A stretch of DNA of 64,000 nt, taken from assembly GCF_014042355.1 (NCBI RefSeq), contig NZ_JACEZU010000001.1, forward strand, positions 434,001 to 498,000. The letters run 5' to 3'. Below the pieces are notes generated by a model. It made no database searches, was not told the origin of the DNA, and saw nothing but the letters and a program-made list of their open reading frames with translations. This stretch comes from Rugamonas apoptosis (GTDB lineage Bacteria; Pseudomonadota; Gammaproteobacteria; Burkholderiales; Burkholderiaceae_D). Below, in pieces: positions 9,210 to 18,674 of the stretch (positions are counted from its first letter, which is position 1; every line of letters starts with the position of its first letter). The translations under genes and the position numbers were made by a program.

Positions 9210-9245
9210 GGGGACGTAACACACTAAAAATAGTGTTGCGTCTCC
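9210..9245. repeat. degenerate inverted repeat, GGGGACGTAACAC type, after metE
   Basis: GGGGACGTAACAC (9210-9222) and GTGTTGCGTCTCC (9233-9245) pair at 11 of 13 positions around an AT-rich loop, 24 nt after the metE stop. The same head sequence forms a perfect repeat after rarD at 25008-25065. It may serve as a transcript end. Confidence 0.65.
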
Positions 9246-9390
9246 AATTCCCCCAATTCTTCGCCCAACCACCCCGCAAGCCGCGCCATCAGCCACTGTT
9301 GATGTTGTGCGGCTCTCCCATTTCCGGGCTTTCCACAGTAGAATGTGTGCGCCTGCGCATGCGCGCGGGCTAACTCTATCCCTGTCGCCC

Positions 9391-10173
9391 ATGTCCAACA
9401 GCCTGTTCCAGAAGCCCATCGAAATCAAGATTTCCACCGTGGTCGCCGTGTCCGCCATCCTGTCCACCGCGGACCGCATCGCCCTGGGCGCGGCGCTCAA
9501 CGATATGACGGGCGGCTCGGCCGACTTTTTCGAAGATGACTTGACCGTGATCGACATCGGCGCGCTGCCCGCGGGCGGCGAGGCCATCGACTGGGACGGC
9601 ATCATCGCGCTGCTGAAGAAATACCGCCTCAATCCGGTGGCCGTGCGCAACGCGCCGCCCGAAATGGCGGCCACCATCCTGGCCCACGGCCTGAGCCTGG
9701 AAACGGCCGCCAAGCCGCGCAAGGAGGCGGAGGCGCCGGCCGCCACGCCGGCCGCGCCTGCTCCGGCACCGGCGCCCGCCCCCGCCCCGGTGGCCGCACC
9801 AGTGCCAGCCACGGCCGTCGTCAGCCCCGGCGCCCTGATCATCGATACCCCGGTGCGGGCCGGCCAGCGCATCTACGCGCGCGGCTGCGACCTGATCGTC
9901 ACGGCCGTCGTCAACAATGGCGCCGAACTCATCGCCGACGGCAGCATCCATGTCTACAACACCTTGAACGGCCGCGCGCTGGCCGGCGCTTCCGGCAACG
10001 CCGACGCCCGCATCTTCGCCATGGCCATGGCACCGGAATTGCTCTCCATCGCTGGCGTGTACCGCACTTTCGAGGACGGTTTCCCGGCCGAGTTTTCCCG
10101 CGTACCGGCACAAATTCGCTTGGTGGGCGACCGAATCGATATACTATCTGTCAACTCCGCATCCCGCGCTTAA
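9391..10173 (+). CDS. minC: septum site-determining protein MinC
   Basis: A 260-residue inhibitor of FtsZ assembly. The N-terminal FtsZ-binding domain (FQKPIEIKISTVVAVSAIL onward) is joined by a proline-alanine linker (about residues 115-145, PAPAPAPAPAPV) to the C-terminal beta-helix that binds MinD, with VRAGQRIYARGCDLIVT, VNNGAELIADGSIHVYN and GRALAGASGN. The ATG at 9391 is chosen because the sequence before it is not family-like; there is no strong ribosome site. It is first in minC-minD-minE, with a 28-nt gap to minD. Confidence 0.95.
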   Translation: MSNSLFQKPIEIKISTVVAVSAILSTADRIALGAALNDMTGGSADFFEDDLTVIDIGALPAGGEAIDWDGIIALLKKYRLNPVAVRNAPPEMAATILAHGLSLETAAKPRKEAEAPAATPAAPAPAPAPAPAPVAAPVPATAVVSPGALIIDTPVRAGQRIYARGCDLIVTAVVNNGAELIADGSIHVYNTLNGRALAGASGNADARIFAMAMAPELLSIAGVYRTFEDGFPAEFSRVPAQIRLVGDRIDILSVNSASRA

Positions 10174-10201
10174 GCACCGGGCTCTCTGAAAAGGATTATT
10201 T

Positions 10202-11017
10202 GTGGCAAGAATTATTGTTGTAACGTCCGGTAAGGGCGGTGTCGGTAAGACGACTTCCAGCGCCAGCTTCTCGACGGGGCTGGCCATGCGCGGCCACAAG
10301 ACGGCCGTGATCGACTTCGACGTGGGCCTGCGTAACCTGGACCTGATCATGGGCTGCGAACGGCGCGTGGTGTACGACCTGATCAACGTGATCAACCAGG
10401 AAGCGTCGCTGACCCAGGCCCTGATCAAGGACAAGCATTGCGACAACCTGTTCATCCTGCCCGCGTCGCAAACGCGCGACAAGGATGCGCTGTCGGAAGA
10501 TGGCGTGGAACAGGTGCTCAACGAGCTCATCAACATGGGCTTCGAGTACATCATCTGCGATTCGCCGGCCGGTATCGAGCACGGCGCGCTGATGGCGCTC
10601 ACCTTCGCCGATGAAGCCATCATCGTCACCAACCCGGAAGTGTCGTCCGTACGCGATTCGGACCGCATCCTGGGCATCATCCAGGCCAAGTCGCGCCGCG
10701 CCCAGACGGGCGGCGAACCGGTCAAGGAACACCTGTTGATCACGCGCTATTCGCCCAAGCGGGTCGAGGCGGACGAGATGCTGTCACATGAGGACGTGCA
10801 GGAAATCCTGCGCATTCCCCTGATCGGCATCATTCCCGAGTCGGAGTCGGTATTGCATGCTTCCAACCAGGGTAACCCGGCCATCCATTTCAAGGGTACG
10901 GACGTGGCGGAAGCTTACGAGGATGTGGTGGCGCGCTTCCTCGGCCAGCAATTGCCGCTGCGTTTCACCACCTACGAAAAGCCCGGCCTGCTGCAGCGCA
11001 TTTTTGGGGGCAAGTGA
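10202..11017 (+). CDS. minD: septum site-determining ATPase MinD
   Basis: A 271-residue membrane-cycling ATPase that recruits MinC. The deviant Walker [11 protein letters not shown] (residues 9-18) carries K11 and K16; [10 protein letters not shown] and the switch sequence DSPAGIE follow; the C-terminal amphipathic membrane-targeting helix ends LLQRIFGGK. Translation begins at GTG 10202, with AAAGGA nine or so nt upstream. It is one nt from minE (TGA then C then ATG), so the two are almost certainly translationally coupled. Confidence 0.97.
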   Translation: MARIIVVTSGKGGVGKTTSSASFSTGLAMRGHKTAVIDFDVGLRNLDLIMGCERRVVYDLINVINQEASLTQALIKDKHCDNLFILPASQTRDKDALSEDGVEQVLNELINMGFEYIICDSPAGIEHGALMALTFADEAIIVTNPEVSSVRDSDRILGIIQAKSRRAQTGGEPVKEHLLITRYSPKRVEADEMLSHEDVQEILRIPLIGIIPESESVLHASNQGNPAIHFKGTDVAEAYEDVVARFLGQQLPLRFTTYEKPGLLQRIFGGK

Positions 11018-11018
11018 C

Positions 11019-11270
11019 ATGGCTCTGCTTTCCTTTCTGTTCCCGTCCAAACCCAAGACCGCGTCGGCGGCCAAGGAACGGTTGCAGATCATCATCGCGC
11101 GTGAGCGCAACGGCCGCGGCGGGCCCGACTTCCTGCCAGCCCTGCACCGGGAATTGATCGAGGTGATCTCCAAGTACACCAAGGTCAACGCCGACGACAT
11201 CAAGATCTCGCTGGACCGCCAGGGCAACCTGGAGGTGCTGGACGTAAACGTGGTGCTGCCGGACGCCTGA
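11019..11270 (+). CDS. minE: cell division topological specificity factor MinE
   Basis: An 83-residue protein that stimulates MinD ATPase and drives Min oscillation. The membrane-binding N-terminus [15 protein letters not shown], the anti-MinCD helix [16 protein letters not shown], and the dimerisation domain [20 protein letters not shown] are in order and the length is normal. It starts one nt after the minD stop and is the last gene of minCDE, followed by a 117-bp inverted-repeat element and a convergent gene. Confidence 0.97.
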   Translation: MALLSFLFPSKPKTASAAKERLQIIIARERNGRGGPDFLPALHRELIEVISKYTKVNADDIKISLDRQGNLEVLDVNVVLPDA

Positions 11271-11284
11271 GTCGCTGTCCCCTC

Positions 11285-11401
11285 AGAAGTCGTTTCAACA
11301 TGACCGTGGCTAGGCGTGGAGCCGAAGACAGTGGGAACGGCACTGCCGTTCCGCACGGCAAGGCGCCACAACGACGCCATGGGCTTTTTGAAATGACTTC
11401 T
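11285..11401. repeat. 117-bp element with terminal inverted repeats (MITE-like)
   Basis: The ends AGAAGTCGTTTCAA (11285-11298) and TTGAAATGACTTCT (11388-11401) are inverted copies matching at 13 of 14 positions. A 19-bp palindrome GGAACGGCACTGCCGTTCC lies at 11334-11352. The right end runs into the TAA stop of the convergent downstream gene. No open frame of its own. It could be a non-autonomous mobile element, a REP-like repeat, or a bidirectional terminator. Confidence 0.6.
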
Positions 11402-11913
11402 TAGTTGGCGGCCGCCATGCGGCCGGCCAATAGTTGCTGCGCCACGACGGCGCACGCTTCCACATGCTGGTAGCCCAGCTGGCGGAACACGGCGAAGCCG
11501 ATGGCGGCCGACGCCAGCTGCCCGGCGATGGGCACCAGCTTGCCCGCCTGGCGCGCCAGCAGCTTGCCGCCGCTGCGCCGCAGCAACGCCGTCACCACGT
11601 CGCGCGTGACGATTTTCCCCACCAGCATACCGCCAGCCCCGACGGCCGCCTCGTAGGCCAGCATGCGCCATTGCGGCTGCAAACGGGCGATCTGCTCGGC
11701 GCTGAGGCCGAATTCCTGGTTCACGTCCTCGATCAGGAGCGCGAACAGGCGCAAGTCCGACACCACGTCCACGCCCGGTATCGGCACCGCCGCCATGCCG
11801 GCCGACCACACGGCGCGCCGCCGCACCAGGCGCCGGCAACGCTCGCGTACGGCCGCGATGTCCTGGACCGAGCCGGGCACCAGCACCCATTGCGTATCAT
11901 TGTTGCTCGCCAT
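11401..11913 (-). CDS. DUF697-like small membrane-associated protein
   Basis: A 170-residue protein with RRRAVWSAGMAAVPIPGVDV near the N-terminus, then LFALLIEDVNQEFGLS, and glycine/alanine-rich hydrophobic stretches (about 90-105 and 130-150). The IPG-D sequence followed by a hydrophobic helix is typical of DUF697-type domains associated with GTPases, here without a GTPase domain. The start at 11913 has GGAGGAG upstream; an in-frame ATG 24 nt earlier does not. It is convergent with minE and its stop codon is in the right end of the inverted-repeat element. Function unknown. Confidence 0.6.
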   Translation of the reverse strand: MASNNDTQWVLVPGSVQDIAAVRERCRRLVRRRAVWSAGMAAVPIPGVDVVSDLRLFALLIEDVNQEFGLSAEQIARLQPQWRMLAYEAAVGAGGMLVGKIVTRDVVTALLRRSGGKLLARQAGKLVPIAGQLASAAIGFAVFRQLGYQHVEACAVVAQQLLAGRMAAAN

Positions 11914-12154
11914 CACGCCCCTCCTCCGGGCTGACATCCCGCTATGTTGCGTATTGAAATCAGGGTGATGTAAGTGTACCGTGTAATGGTGCAGGAGACG
12001 CGCGGACAGAAAATAACTATATCCAATCGGAAATATTTAGCTTTTTTACTAACTATTTTTGTAAATCTCTGTTATATTCAATGTGACTTCTCCTTAACAT
12101 TTACTGGCGGGTGGCGAACAATGGCGCCGCCGGCCGAACACGCCCTGCACAACC

Positions 12155-12862
12155 ATGAGAATCGCCGTACTTGACAACGACCGCAGCCAGGCTGATCTGA
12201 TCTGCCAGGTTCTCACTTCGGCCGGCCACGCTTGCCATAGTTTTCAGACCAGCCGTGAGCTGCTCAATCACTTGCGCAAGGACAGTTACGACATGCTCAT
12301 CCTGGATTGGCAGGTGGCCGACCTGAGCGGCACCGAAGTCATGCGCCGCGCCCGCGAGAAGCTGCCCGACAACGCGCCCATGCTGTTCCTCACCACCACC
12401 TCGGGCGAGGACGATATCGTGGCCGGCCTGGCCGCCGGCGCCGACGACTACATGATCAAGCCGCTGCGGCGCAGCGAACTGGTGGCCCGGGTGCAGGCCC
12501 TGTTGCGGCGCGCCTACCCGTCCCAGAACGGTGCCGAACAATTGCAATTCGGCCAATACACGTTCGAAACCCGGCCCGGCCGCTTGCTGATGGATGGCAT
12601 CGTGCTGGACGTGACGCACAAGGAGTTCTACCTGGCGTTGTTATTTTTCCGCAACATCGGGCGGCCCCTGTCGCGCGCCTACATCCACGAAGCCGTGTGG
12701 ATACGGGAAACGGCCGTGCCCTCGCGCACCATGGACACCCACGTCTCGCGGGTGCGCAACAAGCTGCAATTGAAACCGGAAAACGGTTACCGCCTGGTGC
12801 CCGTGTACAGCTATGGTTACCGGCTGGAAAAGCTGGGGCCTGAGCTAGCCCGAACGGCCTAG
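12155..12862 (+). CDS. orphan OmpR-family response regulator
   Basis: A 235-residue two-domain regulator. The receiver domain (1-118) has the phosphoacceptor D51 in MLILDWQVADLSG, T80/T81 and K102 in DDYMIKPLRR; the second residue of the usual acidic pair is Asn (LDND at 6-9). The C-terminal winged helix (about 130-228) has RPLSRAYIHEAVW, TMDTHVSRVRNKLQL and YGYRLEKL. No histidine kinase is adjacent, so its partner is elsewhere. There is no obvious ribosome site before ATG 12155; an unusually AT-rich stretch lies about 60-165 nt upstream. Target genes unknown. Confidence 0.88.
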   Translation: MRIAVLDNDRSQADLICQVLTSAGHACHSFQTSRELLNHLRKDSYDMLILDWQVADLSGTEVMRRAREKLPDNAPMLFLTTTSGEDDIVAGLAAGADDYMIKPLRRSELVARVQALLRRAYPSQNGAEQLQFGQYTFETRPGRLLMDGIVLDVTHKEFYLALLFFRNIGRPLSRAYIHEAVWIRETAVPSRTMDTHVSRVRNKLQLKPENGYRLVPVYSYGYRLEKLGPELARTA

Positions 12863-12919
12863 ATCAAGCTCGTGCGGATGACGGGGGCGCTCCCCGGACA
12901 GAATAGGGGTACAACACGC

Positions 12920-12925
12920 TATAAT
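12920..12925 (+). promoter_or_regulatory. -10 box of a likely hemA promoter
   Basis: TATAAT at 12920-12925 is a perfect sigma-70 -10 element and overlaps an in-frame ATG at 12924, which supports the downstream ATG 12957 as the true hemA start. The -35 region (near GGACAG, 12897) is weak. Confidence 0.5.
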
Positions 12926-12956
12926 GTCGGCTAACAACCTATCGTCCCGCTCCGAA

Positions 12957-14231
12957 ATGCAACTGCTTGCCGTCGGCCTCAATCACACCACCGCGCCGGT
13001 CGCCTTGCGCGAACGGCTGGCGTTCGCCCCTGACCAGTTGGGGCAGGCCGTGGTGGCGGCGCGCGCGTGGTTCGACCGCATCGCCCCCAGCGGCACCGAC
13101 GAGGCGGCCATCCTGTCCACCTGCAACCGCACGGAACTGTACGCGGCCAGCCCGGTGCCCAATCCGCTCGACGCGGGCGCCCACTTCCTGGCCGACTTCC
13201 ACCAGCTTAACTACAGCGAACTGCGGCCGCACCTGTACATGCTGCCCCAGCACGACGCCGTGCGCCACACGTTCCGGGTCGCCTCCGGGCTCGACTCGAT
13301 GGTGCTGGGCGAAACCCAGATCCTGGGCCAGATCAAGGACGCGATCCGCACGGCCGACGAGGCCGGCGGCCTGGGCACCTATCTGCACCAACTGTTCCAG
13401 CGCAGTTTTTCCGTCGCCAAGGAAGTGCGCAGCACCACCGAGATCGGCGCCCACAGCGTATCGATGGCGGCGGCCGCCGTGCGCCTGTCGCAGCGCATCT
13501 TCGACAAGGTGGCCGAGCAGCATGTGCTGTTCATCGGCGCCGGCGAGATGATCGAACTGTGCGCCACCCACTTCGCGGCCCAGAATCCGAAAAGCATCAC
13601 CATCGCCAACCGCACCATGGAGCGCGGTGAAGTGCTGGCCCACCGCTTCGGCGGCAAGGCGATCCGGCTGGCCGAACTGCCCGACAAGCTGCACCAGTAC
13701 GACATCGTCATTTCCTGCACCGCCTCGTCGCTGCCGCTGATCGGGCTGGGGCTGGTGGAACGGGCCATCAAGGCGCGCCGCCACAAGCCCATCTTCATGG
13801 TCGACCTGGCCGTGCCGCGCGATATCGAAGCGGAAGTGGCGCGCCTGAACGACGTGTTCCTGTACACGGTGGACGATCTGGGCAAGGTGGTGCAGACGGG
13901 CCTGGAAAACCGCCAGGCGGCCGTGGCGCAAGCCGAAGCCATCATCGAAACCCGGGTCCAGTCCTTCATGCATTGGATCGACGACCGCGCCGTGGTGCCC
14001 GTGATCCAGAGCCTGCATGAAAGCGGCGAAGCGCTGCGCCAGCTGGAACTGGAACGGGCCCGCAAGATGCTGGCCAAGGGCGAGGATATCGACGCCGTGC
14101 TGGAAGCCCTGTCCAAGGGGCTGACGGCCAAATTCATGCACGGGCCGCAGCAGGCGCTGCACCGCGCCCAGGGCGACGAGCGGGCCCAGCTCGCCACGCT
14201 GCTGCCCCAGCTGTTCCGCGGCCGCCGTTAG
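12957..14231 (+). CDS. hemA: glutamyl-tRNA reductase
   Basis: A 424-residue enzyme that reduces glutamyl-tRNA to glutamate-1-semialdehyde, the first committed step of tetrapyrrole synthesis by the C5 route. The N-terminal catalytic domain has [16 protein letters not shown] and the active cysteine in [11 protein letters not shown]; the NADPH domain has [15 protein letters not shown] and [11 protein letters not shown]; the C-terminal dimerisation helix ends [13 protein letters not shown] 12957 fits family N-termini; the in-frame ATG 12924 lies inside a -10 promoter box. It leads the hemA-prfA-dsbB-prmC run. Confidence 0.95.
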   Translation: MQLLAVGLNHTTAPVALRERLAFAPDQLGQAVVAARAWFDRIAPSGTDEAAILSTCNRTELYAASPVPNPLDAGAHFLADFHQLNYSELRPHLYMLPQHDAVRHTFRVASGLDSMVLGETQILGQIKDAIRTADEAGGLGTYLHQLFQRSFSVAKEVRSTTEIGAHSVSMAAAAVRLSQRIFDKVAEQHVLFIGAGEMIELCATHFAAQNPKSITIANRTMERGEVLAHRFGGKAIRLAELPDKLHQYDIVISCTASSLPLIGLGLVERAIKARRHKPIFMVDLAVPRDIEAEVARLNDVFLYTVDDLGKVVQTGLENRQAAVAQAEAIIETRVQSFMHWIDDRAVVPVIQSLHESGEALRQLELERARKMLAKGEDIDAVLEALSKGLTAKFMHGPQQALHRAQGDERAQLATLLPQLFRGRR

Positions 14232-14333
14232 CGGACCTGCCGCGGCATCCACTGGCAGCACCCCGTCCGGCCCCGGCCGCGACCGCCCGGCCCCCGCGCC
14301 GGCCCCACCCCGATTACTTGAAACGCATACGCT

Positions 14334-15410
14334 ATGAAACCATCAATGCTGGCCAAGCTGGACCAACTGGCCAATCGCCTGGTCGAACTCGACGAACTGC
14401 TGATGTCCGAAGGCGCCACCGCCAACATGGACAGCTACCGCAAGATGACGCGCGAACACGCGGAGCTGGGCCCGCTGGTGGCGCTGTACCACGATTACCA
14501 GGGCGCCAACGGCGACATCGCGGCGGCCCAGGAAATGCTGGCCGATCCCGACATGAAGGAGTTCGCGCAGGACGAGATCGAAGGGGCCAAGGGCCGCATG
14601 GCGGCGCTGGAACTGGAGCTGCAGAAAATGCTGCTGCCCAAGGATGCCAATGACGAACGCAACATCTTCCTGGAAATCCGCGCCGGCACCGGCGGCGACG
14701 AATCGGCCCTGTTCGCCGGCGACCTGCTGCGCATGTACACCCGCTTCGCGGAACGCAACCGCTGGCAGGTGGAGATGGTGTCCGAATCGCCGTCCGACCT
14801 GGGCGGCTACCGCGAAGTGATCGTGCGCCTGATCGGCAATGGCGTGTATTCCAAGCTCAAGTTCGAATCGGGCGGCCACCGCGTGCAACGGGTGCCGGCC
14901 ACGGAAACCCAGGGCCGCATCCACACCTCGGCCTGCACGGTGGCCGTGATGCCGGAGGCGGACGAGGTGGAAGACGTCAACATCAACCCGGCCGACCTGC
15001 GCATCGACACCTTCCGCGCTTCGGGCGCCGGCGGCCAGCACATCAACAAGACCGATTCGGCCGTGCGTCTGACCCACCTGCCGACCGGCATCGTGGTCGA
15101 GTGCCAGGACGACCGTAGCCAGCACAAGAACAAGGCGCAGGCGATGAAGGTGCTGGCGGCCCGCATCAAGGACGTGCAACTGCGCGAGCAGCAATCGAAG
15201 GAAGCGGCCACCCGCAAGAGCCTGATCGGTTCGGGCGACCGCAGCGAGCGCATCCGCACCTACAACTTCCCGCAGGGCCGCATGACGGATCACCGCATCA
15301 ACCTCACGCTGTACAAGCTGGACTTCATCATGGACGGCGACTTGACGGAGCTGACCAACGCGCTGGCCGCCGAGCACCAGGCCGAGCAGTTGGCGGCGCT
15401 GGGTGAGTAA
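14334..15410 (+). CDS. prfA: peptide chain release factor 1
   Basis: A 358-residue class I release factor for UAA and UAG. The stop-codon recognition tripeptide PAT is at 188-190 ([15 protein letters not shown]) and the peptidyl-hydrolase GGQ at 233-235 ([11 protein letters not shown]), whose Gln is the expected PrmC methylation target; prmC lies two genes downstream. The ATG at 14334 has no clear ribosome site and is 102 nt after hemA, in a very GC-rich gap. Confidence 0.97.
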   Translation: MKPSMLAKLDQLANRLVELDELLMSEGATANMDSYRKMTREHAELGPLVALYHDYQGANGDIAAAQEMLADPDMKEFAQDEIEGAKGRMAALELELQKMLLPKDANDERNIFLEIRAGTGGDESALFAGDLLRMYTRFAERNRWQVEMVSESPSDLGGYREVIVRLIGNGVYSKLKFESGGHRVQRVPATETQGRIHTSACTVAVMPEADEVEDVNINPADLRIDTFRASGAGGQHINKTDSAVRLTHLPTGIVVECQDDRSQHKNKAQAMKVLAARIKDVQLREQQSKEAATRKSLIGSGDRSERIRTYNFPQGRMTDHRINLTLYKLDFIMDGDLTELTNALAAEHQAEQLAALGE

Positions 15411-15521
15411 GGTCAAGCAGGCGGCCCCGGCCGCTACCGCCCGCGATGCTTTGTGCGAGAATAAGCGCGCCGCGCGGCGCCTCGACCCTGCGGCCACCAC
15501 TAACTCGAACGGAACCGCCCT

Positions 15522-15995
15522 ATGACTTCACCCCGTCCTCTGCTGCTGTCCATCGCCTTCGCCTGCTTCGGCCTGATCGGGGTCGCGCTCTACCTGCAAC
15601 ACGGGCTGGACATGCTGCCCTGCCCGCTGTGCGTGATCCAGCGCTACCTGTTCCTGGGCGTGGGCTTCAGCTGCCTGCTGGGCGCCTGGTCCGGCAAGCC
15701 CGTGCTGGGCGCCGGCCTGGGCCTGGCCAGCGCGCTGGGCGGCCTGGGCACGGCCGGCAAACACTTGTGGGTGCTGGCCCATCCCGGCCTGTCGTGCGGC
15801 ATCGACCCGATGGAAACGGCGCTCAACAAGATCTTCCTGGCTCAATACCTGCCCTCCGTGTTCCGCGCCGACGGCTTGTGCGAAGACGCATTGGCGCCGT
15901 GGTTCGGCCTGTCCATTCCACAGTGGTCGTTCCTGTGGTTCGGCCTGTTCGCCCTCGCGCTGGGCTGGCTGCTGGTACGCCGCCGCCGCGCATGA
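15522..15995 (+). CDS. dsbB: disulfide bond formation protein B
   Basis: A 157-residue inner-membrane quinone reductase that reoxidises DsbA. Four hydrophobic segments are visible (about 8-26, 41-57, 62-78, 136-153). The first redox pair is C34/C37 in PCPLC and the second C92/C120 in the long periplasmic loop, both intact. It sits between prfA and prmC and overlaps prmC by 4 nt (ATGA), implying coupled translation. In other betaproteobacteria I know prfA is usually followed directly by prmC, so this insertion is notable. Confidence 0.94.
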   Translation: MTSPRPLLLSIAFACFGLIGVALYLQHGLDMLPCPLCVIQRYLFLGVGFSCLLGAWSGKPVLGAGLGLASALGGLGTAGKHLWVLAHPGLSCGIDPMETALNKIFLAQYLPSVFRADGLCEDALAPWFGLSIPQWSFLWFGLFALALGWLLVRRRRA

Positions 15996-16822
15996 GCACA
16001 TCCGCCATCCAGGCCGGCGTCACGCTGGCCGAGCTGCAACGCCTGCCGCTGCTCGATGCGGTGGACCGCCGCATTTTGCTGTGCCACGCGCTGGGCTTGT
16101 CGCGCGTGGGCTTGATCACGCAATCGGAACGGGCGTTGACGGCGGACGAGGCGCAGCGGCTGGCCGCGCTGGTGCAGCGCCGGCTCGCCGGCGAGCCGGT
16201 GGCTTACCTGGTGGGCCAGCGCGAATTTTTCGGCTTGCCGTTTGAAGTGAGCCCGGCCGTGCTGATCCCCCGCCCGGAAACGGAATTGCTGGTGGAACTG
16301 GCGCTGGAGCGCTTGCCGCCGCAAGGCAGCGTGCTCGACATGGGCACCGGCAGCGGCGCCATCGCCGTCGCGCTGGCCCACAGCCGGCCCGATGCGGCCG
16401 TGACGGCGCTCGACGTGTCGGCCGACGCGCTGGCCGTGGCGCGCCGCAACGCCAACGCCAACGGCGCCCGCGTCACCTTCATGCGCAGCGACTGGTACGG
16501 CGCGCTGGCGCACGAGCGCTTCGACCTGATCGTGTCCAACCCGCCCTACATCGCCAGCGGCGACCGCCACCTGGGCGAAGGCGATTTGCGCTTCGAACCG
16601 GCCGGCGCGCTGACCGACCATGCGGACGGCCTGTCGGCCCTGCGCACCATCGTGGCCGGCGCCGCGCGCCATCTGGCGCCGCAAGGCTGGCTGCTGATGG
16701 AGCACGGCTACGACCAATCGGCCGCCGTACAGCAATTGTTGAGTACTCAAGGATATGCCGAGGTGCAAAGCTGGGCCGACCTGGCCGGCATCGCGCGGGT
16801 CACGGGCGGGCGCGCGCCCTGA
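15992..16822 (+). CDS. prmC: peptide chain release factor N5-glutamine methyltransferase
   Basis: A 276-residue SAM-dependent methyltransferase that modifies the Gln of the GGQ motif in release factors. The SAM-binding VLDMGTGSGAIAVALA and the substrate-binding NPPY (residues 183-186) are intact, with the family sequence YLVGQREFFGLPFEVSPAVL in the middle. The ATG overlaps the dsbB stop codon by 4 nt. It ends eight nt before a phased 11-bp repeat array. Confidence 0.95.
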   Translation: MSTSAIQAGVTLAELQRLPLLDAVDRRILLCHALGLSRVGLITQSERALTADEAQRLAALVQRRLAGEPVAYLVGQREFFGLPFEVSPAVLIPRPETELLVELALERLPPQGSVLDMGTGSGAIAVALAHSRPDAAVTALDVSADALAVARRNANANGARVTFMRSDWYGALAHERFDLIVSNPPYIASGDRHLGEGDLRFEPAGALTDHADGLSALRTIVAGAARHLAPQGWLLMEHGYDQSAAVQQLLSTQGYAEVQSWADLAGIARVTGGRAP

Positions 16823-16830
16823 CGCGGTGC

Positions 16831-16907
16831 GCGCTTTTGATGGCGCATTGACTGGCGCTTTGACGGCGATTTAATACCGCTTTGAGCGCGCTTCGATAGC
16901 GCTTTGA
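16831..16907. repeat. seven-copy degenerate 9-mer array (GCGCTTTGA), 11-12 bp period
   Basis: Copies start at 16831, 16843, 16855, 16866, 16877, 16888 and 16899. Two are exact GCGCTTTGA (16855, 16899); others are GCGCATTGA, GCGATTTAA, CCGCTTTGA, GCGCTTCGA and one with an extra T. The array lies between prmC and gshA. Confidence 0.75.
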
Positions 16908-17059
16908 TAAAATAAACATCGATCTTTGCAGTGATGGCGGTGCGGCGTCATGATCCCGATCATGGGCGCGCCAACCGCTTTTGGCAGTCCCCGGCGCGGT
17001 TTGCCGTTTTCGGTTACTCTCGCACCCATCATTGTGTGCTGCACGAAAGGAAGATCCAA

Positions 17060-18658
17060 TTGTCCAATCTTTTGACACGCCGTCTGGCCCTGCTGGGACA
17101 GGACACGCACCGCGCGGTGCTGACCGGCTTGCGCGGCATCGAACGGGAAACCCTGCGCGTGGACGCCACCGGCCACCTGGCCAGCACGCCCCATCCGGCG
17201 GCGCTGGGCTCGGCCCTGACGCACCCGCAGATCACCACGGACTACGCGGAAACGCTGCTCGAATTCATCACGCCGGCCGAGGCCGACATCGCCACCACGC
17301 TGGACAAGCTGGACGGCATCCACCGCTACGCCTACAGCAAGCTGGGCGACGAATTGCTGTGGAGCGAATCCATGCCCTGCCAGTTGCCGGCCGAAGAGGA
17401 CATCGCCATCGCCTGGTACGGCAGCTCCAACATGGGCATGCTCAAGCACGTGTACCGGCGCGGCCTGGCGCTACGCTACGGCAAGGCCATGCAATGCATC
17501 GCCGGCATCCACTACAACTACTCGCTGAGCGAAAACTTGTGGCGCGTGCTGGCCGAGCAGGAAGGCAAGCCGGCGCGCCAGTCCGCCATGGCTTACCAGT
17601 CGGAAGCCTACCTGGCCACGATCCGCAATTTCCGCCGCTACAGCTGGCTGCTGATGTATCTGTTCGGCGCCTCGCCCGCGCTGTCGAGCAACTTCCTGCG
17701 CGGCCGTCCGCACCAGCTGGAACGCTTGTCGGACGACACGCTGTACCTGCCCTACGCCACCAGCCTGCGCATGAGCGACCTCGGTTACCAGAACGACGCC
17801 CAGTCCGGCCTGAGCCCGCGCGAGAATTGCCTGGACAGTTATGTGGCCGCGCTGACCAAGGCCGTCAACCAGCCCTACGAACCGTATGCCAAGCTGGGCA
17901 CCAAGCAGAATGGCGAATGGGTGCAGCTGAGCACCAACGTGCTGCAGATTGAAAACGAGTACTACGCCACCATCCGCCCCAAGCGCGTGATCCGCACCGG
18001 CGAGCGTCCGATCCAGGCGCTGTGCTCGCGCGGCGTGCAATACATCGAAGTGCGCTGCATGGACGTGGACCCGTTCCAGCCGGTCGGCATCAGCCTGGCC
18101 ACGGGCCGCTTCCTGGACACCTTCCTGCTGTTCTGCGCACTGGAGGAAAGCGGCCCCATCTCGGAACAGGATGGCGCGCGCTACACGGACAACTTCGCGC
18201 GCACCGTCAAGGAAGGCCGCCGTCCCGGCCTCATGCTCCACAACAGCGAAGGCGAAATCAGCCTGCAACAGTGGGGCCAGCAACTGCTGGAACGGCTGGC
18301 GCCTGTGGCCGCCCTGCTGGACCAGCGCCACGGCGGCACCGAGCACGCGGCCGCGCTGGCCGACGCGGCCCGCAAGCTGGCCGACCCGGACCTGACGCCG
18401 TCGGCCCGCGTGCTGGCCGCGCTGCGCGAACACGGCGGTTCGTTCGGCGCGTTCGGCCTGGCGCAAAGCCGGCTGCACGCGGCCCACTTCCGCAGCCCGG
18501 CGCCGACGGCGGCGGAAGCGGCGTATTTCGACGGCCTGGCAGCGGCCTCGCTGGCCGAGCAGGCGGAAATGGAGCGCACCTCGACCGGCAATTTCGACGA
18601 CTACGTGGCGGCCTACCGCGCCAGCAACCTGTGCCATTCCACGCCAGACTGCGACTGA
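17060..18658 (+). CDS. gshA: glutamate-cysteine ligase (E. coli type)
   Basis: A 532-residue enzyme making gamma-glutamylcysteine, first step of glutathione synthesis. Family landmarks are [63 protein letters not shown] and [16 protein letters not shown] choose TTG 17060 (MSNLLTRRL) because AAGGAA precedes it and it gives the normal family length of about 520-530; the next candidate upstream gives an unrelated 43-residue extension. The gene is preceded by the 11-bp phased repeat array and is followed after 16 nt by the deacetylase-fold gene, probably co-transcribed. Confidence 0.94.
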   Translation: MSNLLTRRLALLGQDTHRAVLTGLRGIERETLRVDATGHLASTPHPAALGSALTHPQITTDYAETLLEFITPAEADIATTLDKLDGIHRYAYSKLGDELLWSESMPCQLPAEEDIAIAWYGSSNMGMLKHVYRRGLALRYGKAMQCIAGIHYNYSLSENLWRVLAEQEGKPARQSAMAYQSEAYLATIRNFRRYSWLLMYLFGASPALSSNFLRGRPHQLERLSDDTLYLPYATSLRMSDLGYQNDAQSGLSPRENCLDSYVAALTKAVNQPYEPYAKLGTKQNGEWVQLSTNVLQIENEYYATIRPKRVIRTGERPIQALCSRGVQYIEVRCMDVDPFQPVGISLATGRFLDTFLLFCALEESGPISEQDGARYTDNFARTVKEGRRPGLMLHNSEGEISLQQWGQQLLERLAPVAALLDQRHGGTEHAAALADAARKLADPDLTPSARVLAALREHGGSFGAFGLAQSRLHAAHFRSPAPTAAEAAYFDGLAAASLAEQAEMERTSTGNFDDYVAAYRASNLCHSTPDCD

Positions 18659-18674
18659 CGCCCACGGAACCGCC

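Noticed and set aside
11334..11352. Palindrome in the inverted-repeat element as a simple terminator of minE
   Set aside because: The 9-bp arms leave a one-base centre and no T run; the larger terminal-repeat structure explains it better.
10784..11890. A 368-codon minus-strand frame across minD, minE and the inverted-repeat element
   Set aside because: It crosses three unrelated regions and matches no family; the real gene on this strand is the DUF697-like one in another frame.
12924..12956. ATG 12924 as hemA start
   Set aside because: It lies within a perfect -10 box, and the family N-terminus begins at 12957.
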